Assembly (NCBI GenBank): GCA_035426385.1
Contig: DAOLZQ010000086.1
Span: forward strand, 1-10,722
From: Parvibacillus sp035426385
Lineage (GTDB): Bacteria; Bacteroidota; Bacteroidia; Chitinophagales; Saprospiraceae
Direction: 5' to 3'
Length of the DNA stretch: 10,722 nucleotides
Made by a program: the position numbers and the translations under genes
The notes under the pieces: model-generated
Told to the model about the DNA's origin: nothing
The model's database searches: none
The model's input: the letters and a program-made list of their open reading frames with translations, nothing else
Part shown: in pieces, positions 7,051 through 10,722 of the stretch
How the letters are laid out: the number at the start of each line of letters is the position of its first letter
How positions within the stretch are numbered: position 1 is the stretch's first letter

Positions 7051-7332
7051 TGTGTGGCTTAAGGGGGTGAATATATTTAAATGTAAGTATGCATTTTTAA
7101 ATCATTGTAAATACAACCTTTGAAAAATAGGAAATCAATGATAATCTAGAGTTTTACAGCAATAGGTGCTAGGTAGGCCCCCATCTTATTAGAGTGCCAA
7201 AGATTTGGACTTAATATGATTGTAAGTATGAAGGTTTGATAATGAGATAATTACAATTGATCATAATAATCGCATTATAAAAATATGTTATGGTATCATA
7301 TTTGCAACTATTAGGTAGATCAGTTACAGAAT
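7051..7332. other. AT-rich intergenic region, no gene seen
   Basis: Together with 6963-7050 this separates the repeat-protein gene from the small plus-strand ORF. I see no further coding frame or RNA gene. A 10-bp direct repeat TGTAAGTATG occurs at 7082-7091 and 7220-7229. Near the right end, CATATTTG (7297-7304) is one mismatch from a plus-strand -7 element and would start transcription just ahead of the small ORF, but no convincing -33 box accompanies it. Confidence 0.5.
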
Positions 7333-7443
7333 ATGTCAGAGGCAAGTAAAGATATCAAGTATTATTTAAAAGACTTTCGGGTCTATATCATTCTGCTGAT
7401 GATTATTATCCTGATGACCTTATTACTTCACATACCTGTATAA
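7333..7443 (+). CDS. 36-residue single-pass membrane protein (small ORF)
   Basis: This short frame runs from ATG 7333 to TAA 7441-7443. The first 17 residues are polar and charged (MSEASKDIKYYLKDFRV) and contain several Lys/Asp/Glu. The rest (about 18-36) is one strongly hydrophobic helix rich in Ile, Leu and Met, ending HIPV. The layout is that of a genuine small membrane protein with its polar N-terminus probably cytoplasmic. A -7-like CATATTTG lies about 29 nt upstream. The gene ends one base short of the convergent FabH stop, so the frame fills the gap almost exactly. No family is recognised. It could be chance, but the polar-then-hydrophobic pattern and the start context favour a real gene. 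Confidence 0.5.
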   Translation: MSEASKDIKYYLKDFRVYIILLMIIILMTLLLHIPV

Positions 7444-7444
7444 T

Positions 7445-8500
7445 TTACCAGCGCATTAGTACAGCACCCCAGGTAAAACCACTCCCGAAAGAAACCATAC
7501 AGACTAGATCACCTTCCTGAATCATACCTGCTTCATAAGCTTCAGTGAGTGCAATGGGAATAGAAGCAGCTGTGGTATTTCCATATTTTTGGATGTTATT
7601 GTACACCTGATCATCGCGCAGGCGAAGACTATGTTGAACAAAAGTAGAGATGCGCAGATTGGCCTGGTGCGGTATCAGCAGTTTTAATTCACTGATTGGC
7701 AAACCTGCCATATCGAATACCTCATGTACTGCCTCAGGCATACGGCGCACTGCATTTTTAAACACAAATTGACCATTCATCAGGGGATAAAGTAGTCCGT
7801 CCCGATACATTGTCTCAGTCAGGAAAGTACCGCCATAGGGAACCGAATTATCATAGCCATATTTTTCAGTATCACCGTATCGGCCACCATGGCAACCCGG
7901 ATTGATAAATGCCAGTTCTTCGGCATAGGTCCCGTCACTATGCATACTGGCTGCTAAAATACCCTTCTGCGGATCCTCACTTTTCTGGAGTACAGCCGCA
8001 CCGGCACCATCACCAAAGATTACAGTTACATTGCGTCCTTCCGTAGTATAATCCAGGCCCATACTGTGCACTTCAGCACCTACGACCAAGATATTTTTAT
8101 AAATACCGGCCAATGAAAACTGATTGGCGACATTCATTGCATATATAAATCCGGAGCACTGCGCTCTTATATCAAGTGCCGGACAAGCGTTTGCAGTGAT
8201 CCCTAGTTCTCGCTGTAACAGCACACCACAACCCGGAAAGAAATAATCCGGACTCAACGTAGCAAATACAATCAGATCAATATCAGCAGGTTGTAGGCCG
8301 GCGCGCTCTATAGCTATGCGTGATGCATGTGCAGCGAGGCTGACGGTAGAATCTTCATGTCGCTTGGCATAATGACGTTCTTCGATACCAGTTCTTTCAC
8401 GAATCCACTCATCTGAAGTGTCCATGACCTTGGTCAGGTCATCGTTGGTGACTACCTGATCAGGTACATAAAATCCCAATCCACTTATAAAAGCGCCCAT
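7445..8500 (-). CDS. 3-oxoacyl-ACP synthase III (FabH-type ketoacyl synthase)
   Basis: This 351-residue cytoplasmic condensing enzyme belongs to the thiolase superfamily. KAS III enzymes start fatty acid synthesis by joining an acyl-CoA primer to malonyl-ACP. The catalytic triad is intact: Cys115 in RAQCSGFIYAM, His278 in IPHQANLR and Asn308 in YGNTTAASIP. Other hallmarks are DEWIRERTGIEERH (30-43), the glycine-rich FGDGAGAAVL (162-171) and the C-terminal SFGSGFTWGAVL. Length exceeds the roughly 317 residues of E. coli FabH. The excess lies mainly in an insertion around residues 200-240 (GCHGGRYGDTEKYGYDN onward, before MNGQFVFKNA) near where the substrate loop sits. The gene stands alone, without plsX, rpmF or other fab genes, so it may be a second paralogue with its own primer preference. 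Related KAS III-like enzymes of secondary or polyunsaturated lipid pathways cannot be excluded. It is divergent from the sensor kinase gene. Confidence 0.9.
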   Translation of the reverse strand: MGAFISGLGFYVPDQVVTNDDLTKVMDTSDEWIRERTGIEERHYAKRHEDSTVSLAAHASRIAIERAGLQPADIDLIVFATLSPDYFFPGCGVLLQRELGITANACPALDIRAQCSGFIYAMNVANQFSLAGIYKNILVVGAEVHSMGLDYTTEGRNVTVIFGDGAGAAVLQKSEDPQKGILAASMHSDGTYAEELAFINPGCHGGRYGDTEKYGYDNSVPYGGTFLTETMYRDGLLYPLMNGQFVFKNAVRRMPEAVHEVFDMAGLPISELKLLIPHQANLRISTFVQHSLRLRDDQVYNNIQKYGNTTAASIPIALTEAYEAGMIQEGDLVCMVSFGSGFTWGAVLMRW

Positions 8501-8510
8501 ATTAATATTG

Positions 8511-8545
8511 TTTAGTCAGCCAAGATAATTAAAATAATAATTTTG
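8511..8545 (+). promoter_or_regulatory. candidate promoter of the two-component pair
   Basis: TAATTTTG (8538-8545) matches the Bacteroidota -7 consensus exactly and would start transcription about 15 nt before the ATG at 8567. A weak -33-like TTTA lies at 8511-8514, 23 nt upstream. The whole 66-bp spacer is shared with the divergent fabH gene, for which no good -7 box is seen. Confidence 0.45.
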
Positions 8546-8566
8546 TAGCAGACTCATCGTGCAGTA

Positions 8567-9580
8567 ATGACACTTACAAAGAATAAAAAAAGGTTAAAAA
8601 TGCCTTCCTTTTCCTATCTGCTGTTAGTATATATCATACTTGCGGCTGGGTGGTGGGCTATCCTGCTCTCCAGACTAAACCAGGAATCACACGAGGCACA
8701 GATCAAGGTATATGATTTGGAAGCTAAATTAATGGCGCAAGAAAATCCGGGTACTCAACTTCATACTCAGGAGACACTCAGAGAAGTTACCAAGAAATTC
8801 ACCCGTCAGCGGGATATGATCTATGGTGAAACTATTTTCTTTCTGATCTCAATTATAGCTGGTGTAATCATCATATACCAGGCTATCCGCGCCCGGATAG
8901 GATTGGCAAAGAGACAGCGCAATTTTATACTGGCAGTGACACATGAGTTAAAATCTCCACTGACTACCATTCAAATGGTATTGGAAACCTTTCATCGAAA
9001 GTCACCCAATCCGGAACAGCAAAAGCTCCTGACAGAGGGTGCACTGGTTGAAACGAATAGACTCAAACAATTGGTAGATAATCTGCTGGCCGTCGCACGA
9101 ACAGAGGAGATGCGTGAAGAGGCGGACACTGAGATAGATCTACATCCACTTATTGATGAGATCATAGTGAGATATCAGTCTGCCTATCCAAAGGCACATT
9201 TTTCTGTCATCAAAAATGCTACAGATAGTCGTATCAGAATTCAGCAAGCAGATTTAACGCAGATATTAAATAATCTGATCGAGAACGCAATAAAATACGC
9301 CGGAGATGATGCTGGCATCATACTTACTACCACTTCAGATGATAAGAATATACTGCTTCGGGTGGTGGACAATGGTCCTGGAATTCCGATAGAAGAGAAG
9401 GACAATGTCTTTAAATTATTTTACCGAATAGGCACAGAAGAGAATCGAAATTCTACAGGGACAGGAATCGGCTTGTACATCGTAGCATTGTTGATGAAGA
9501 AGATCAAAGGCCAGATCACCATAGAGCAAAATGTACCCCGGGGAGCAATTATTTCATTACAGTTTAATCGGATATTATGA
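8567..9580 (+). CDS. membrane-bound sensor histidine kinase (HisKA/HATPase_c)
   Basis: This 337-residue inner-membrane kinase senses a signal and phosphorylates the regulator encoded next to it. Two membrane helices (about 15-35 and 88-107) enclose a short periplasmic segment of about 50 residues, polar and likely helical or coiled-coil, with no known sensor fold. The HisKA H-box is FILAVTHELKSPLTTIQ with phospho-acceptor His126. The ATPase domain has the N-box LNNLIENAIKYAG (Asn240), VVDNGPGIP (Asp268), the F-box VFKLFYRIG and the STGTGIGLYIV G-box (296-306). No HAMP or PAS domain is visible between the second helix and the H-box, so the coupling is direct. ATG 8567 is used; an alternative ATG at 8600 would remove a basic n-terminal stretch. 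It overlaps the regulator gene by 4 nt (ATGA). Confidence 0.94.
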   Translation: MTLTKNKKRLKMPSFSYLLLVYIILAAGWWAILLSRLNQESHEAQIKVYDLEAKLMAQENPGTQLHTQETLREVTKKFTRQRDMIYGETIFFLISIIAGVIIIYQAIRARIGLAKRQRNFILAVTHELKSPLTTIQMVLETFHRKSPNPEQQKLLTEGALVETNRLKQLVDNLLAVARTEEMREEADTEIDLHPLIDEIIVRYQSAYPKAHFSVIKNATDSRIRIQQADLTQILNNLIENAIKYAGDDAGIILTTTSDDKNILLRVVDNGPGIPIEEKDNVFKLFYRIGTEENRNSTGTGIGLYIVALLMKKIKGQITIEQNVPRGAIISLQFNRIL

Positions 9581-10269
9581 GAATTCTAATCGTAGATGAT
9601 GAAAAAAATATTCGTGAAATACTGAAGCTAAATCTCGAAATGGAAGGCTATGAATGCAAGGCATTGAGTGACGGACGCACAGCAGTAGAGACACTCAACG
9701 GAGAGCATTTTGATTTGGTATTACTAGATATCATGATGCCGGTGCTCAATGGGTATGATGTCTTAAAGCAAATCAGGATCTCACATGTGAATGTTCCGGT
9801 GATATTTCTATCTGCAAAGGACGAAGCAAAGGATAAGATTACCGGATTAAAATCAGGTGCTGAAGACTACATCACCAAACCTTTTCATATGGAAGAACTA
9901 TTACTCAGAATAAAAAATGTAGTCAAGAGAAAAAGTGATGAGCCGGCTTCAGATGAAACCAAGGGAATTTATCGGTTTGATGATAATTGGATTGATTTCG
10001 ATAAATATACCGGTTATGGAAATGGACGTAATTTGAATTTATCCAAAAAAGAAATTATGTTTTTGAAATTGCTCATTGATCACAAGAATGAAGTGTTGTC
10101 CCGTCAGCAAATACTACAAGTAGTGTGGGGCTACGATGTTTTTCCCTCTACCCGAACGATAGATAATTTTATACTTTCTTTTCGTCGATATTTCGAGCCG
10201 CCCAATAAGGAGAAACAATATTTTTACTCTATTCGGGGTATTGGATATAAATTCTTTCTAGCTCTCTAA
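9577..10269 (+). CDS. OmpR/PhoB-family response regulator
   Basis: This 230-residue DNA-binding response regulator is the cognate partner of the kinase encoded directly upstream, with which it shares an ATGA overlap. The receiver domain (1-120) has the acidic pocket Asp7/Asp8, phospho-acceptor Asp51 in LVLLDIMMP, the switch residue Ser79 in FLSAKD, and Lys101 in ITKPF. A short linker (about 121-132) leads to an OmpR-type winged helix: LSKKEIMFLKLLIDHKNEVL, RQQILQVVWG, then the recognition region STRTIDNFILSFRRYFE and the C-terminal hairpin SIRGIGYKFFL. Length is normal. No targets can be read from the window. The divergent fabH promoter region is one candidate, and autoregulation at 8501-8566 is another. 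Confidence 0.95.
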   Translation: MRILIVDDEKNIREILKLNLEMEGYECKALSDGRTAVETLNGEHFDLVLLDIMMPVLNGYDVLKQIRISHVNVPVIFLSAKDEAKDKITGLKSGAEDYITKPFHMEELLLRIKNVVKRKSDEPASDETKGIYRFDDNWIDFDKYTGYGNGRNLNLSKKEIMFLKLLIDHKNEVLSRQQILQVVWGYDVFPSTRTIDNFILSFRRYFEPPNKEKQYFYSIRGIGYKFFLAL

Positions 10270-10495
10270 CTTTCTAAGCGATATCCGCAGGAGATTTTAT
10301 TGCAGATGGCAATCCCACGTCGGATGTGCGGCTGTGATCGCTCATCAAAGAATTGCTTTATAGTTAGCTTACATAAATAAAGTTAGCGTAAAACTAATCT
10401 TCAGTGAGCGAACTGACTGCTCCTGCGTCCCGCCTTCATGAATAAAGTAAGTGTAAAATAACACTTCCATTTCTTGCCTCGAGCCGGCATGGCTT

Positions 10496-10525
10496 TTACT
10501 TTTTTTCAGTCACCAAAAAAAGTAA
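10496..10525. repeat. inverted repeat TTACTTTTTTT-N8-AAAAAAAGTAA
   Basis: Perfect 11-bp arms flank an 8-nt loop (CAGTCACC). The arms are A/T runs capped by GTAA/TTAC, and the element is symmetric enough to end transcription from either side, although it has few GC pairs. From memory, similar TTAC(T)n hairpins are frequent between genes in Bacteroidota, so it may be a dispersed repeat rather than a specific regulator site. Confidence 0.6.
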
Positions 10526-10598
10526 GAATATTCATTTGAACTATTATGAAATCCAAATTTTTTTAAAAGCACACTTTAGTTCAAAAAAATAATAGTCT

Positions 10599-10658
10599 AG
10601 GGCTGCGCCCTTTGCTGATGTATTGCGCTCCTTCAGAGCTTGTAATTTGGGTAACTTG
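10599..10658. repeat. tandem intergenic repeat, copy 1
   Basis: This 60-bp unit is repeated at a 64-bp period with 7 differences out of 60. Each unit carries two small hairpins: AGGG with CCCT near its start, and GCTC-CTTCA-GAGC in its middle. Confidence 0.85.
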
Positions 10659-10662
10659 ACAA

Positions 10663-10722
10663 AGGGTTGCGCCCTTTGCTGATATATCGCGCTCCTTCAG
10701 AGCTTATATTTTGGGTAATCTG
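10663..10722. repeat. tandem intergenic repeat, copy 2 (reaches the window edge)
   Basis: Second copy of the unit at 10599-10658. Here the first hairpin extends to seven base pairs (CAAAGGG 10660-10666 with CCCTTTG 10672-10678). The array may continue past the window. Confidence 0.85.

Larger units (their letters stand above)
10270..10722. other. gene-free, repeat-dense region after the response regulator
   Basis: No coding frame or RNA gene is supported in these 453 bases. They hold nested inverted repeats (CGCAGGAG 10286-10293 with CTCCTGCG 10420-10427, and TCGCTCA 10338-10344 with TGAGCGA 10405-10411). A 6-bp hairpin (AAGTGT/ACACTT, 10449-10466) follows. An imperfect direct repeat, about 30 bp and 65 bp apart (starting at 10373 and 10438), shares AATAAAGT and GTAAAA. 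The hairpin and tandem repeats listed separately complete it. One of these hairpins may serve as the terminator of the two-component operon. Confidence 0.6.

Noticed and set aside
8501..8537. Minus-strand promoter for fabH
   Set aside because: The best -7-like string, TATCTTGG, has one mismatch and no TTG at suitable spacing, so it is not reported as a feature.
10599..10722. Tandem repeats as a CRISPR array
   Set aside because: The units are 60 bp with only about 4 bp between them and are imperfect. There are no unique spacers and no cas gene nearby.

Overview
The window looks like chromosomal DNA of a member of the Bacteroidota, possibly Saprospiria-like. The phylum call rests on a large secreted protein with a type IX secretion (T9SS) sorting domain, on matches to the Bacteroidota -7 promoter consensus TAnnTTTG with almost no Shine-Dalgarno sequences, on AT-rich DNA, and on the style of the FabH, thioesterase, YihY and arginine deiminase homologues. 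The class is an inference from the style of the secreted repeat protein.

Positions 1-3901 hold a compact minus-strand gene run, read from high to low coordinates: arginine deiminase-family enzyme (3901-2618), YbgC-type acyl-CoA thioesterase (2614-2204), YihY/UPF0761 membrane protein (2211-1276), small lipoprotein (1260-751) and an AspT/YidE-type transporter that leaves the window at position 1. The first three are practically fused (3-nt gap, then 8-nt overlap). The lipoprotein follows after 15 nt. The transporter follows after 60 nt that contain a perfect 18-bp palindrome. No other arginine deiminase pathway gene is visible.

Positions 4236-6962 encode a 908-residue secreted protein made of four alternating A/B pairs of about 90-residue, four-cysteine units, a linker domain and a C-terminal T9SS sorting domain. 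Inside it are two 429-bp DNA copies, 537 bp apart, that differ at one synonymous base, separated by a strongly diverged 108-bp stretch. Its upstream region has a plausible promoter overlapped by an inverted repeat. This gene is the most unusual item in the window.

Positions 6963-7332 are intergenic, followed by an unreported-looking 36-residue single-pass membrane smORF (7333-7443, plus) that runs convergently, one base apart, into a FabH-type ketoacyl-ACP synthase III (8500-7445, minus). A 66-bp divergent spacer separates fabH from a two-component pair: a membrane sensor histidine kinase (8567-9580) and an OmpR-type response regulator (9577-10269), overlapping by 4 nt.

Positions 10270-10722 have no gene but are dense in repeats: nested long-range inverted repeats, an 11-bp-arm hairpin built on TTAC(T)7, and two tandem 60-bp copies at a 64-bp period that run to the window edge.
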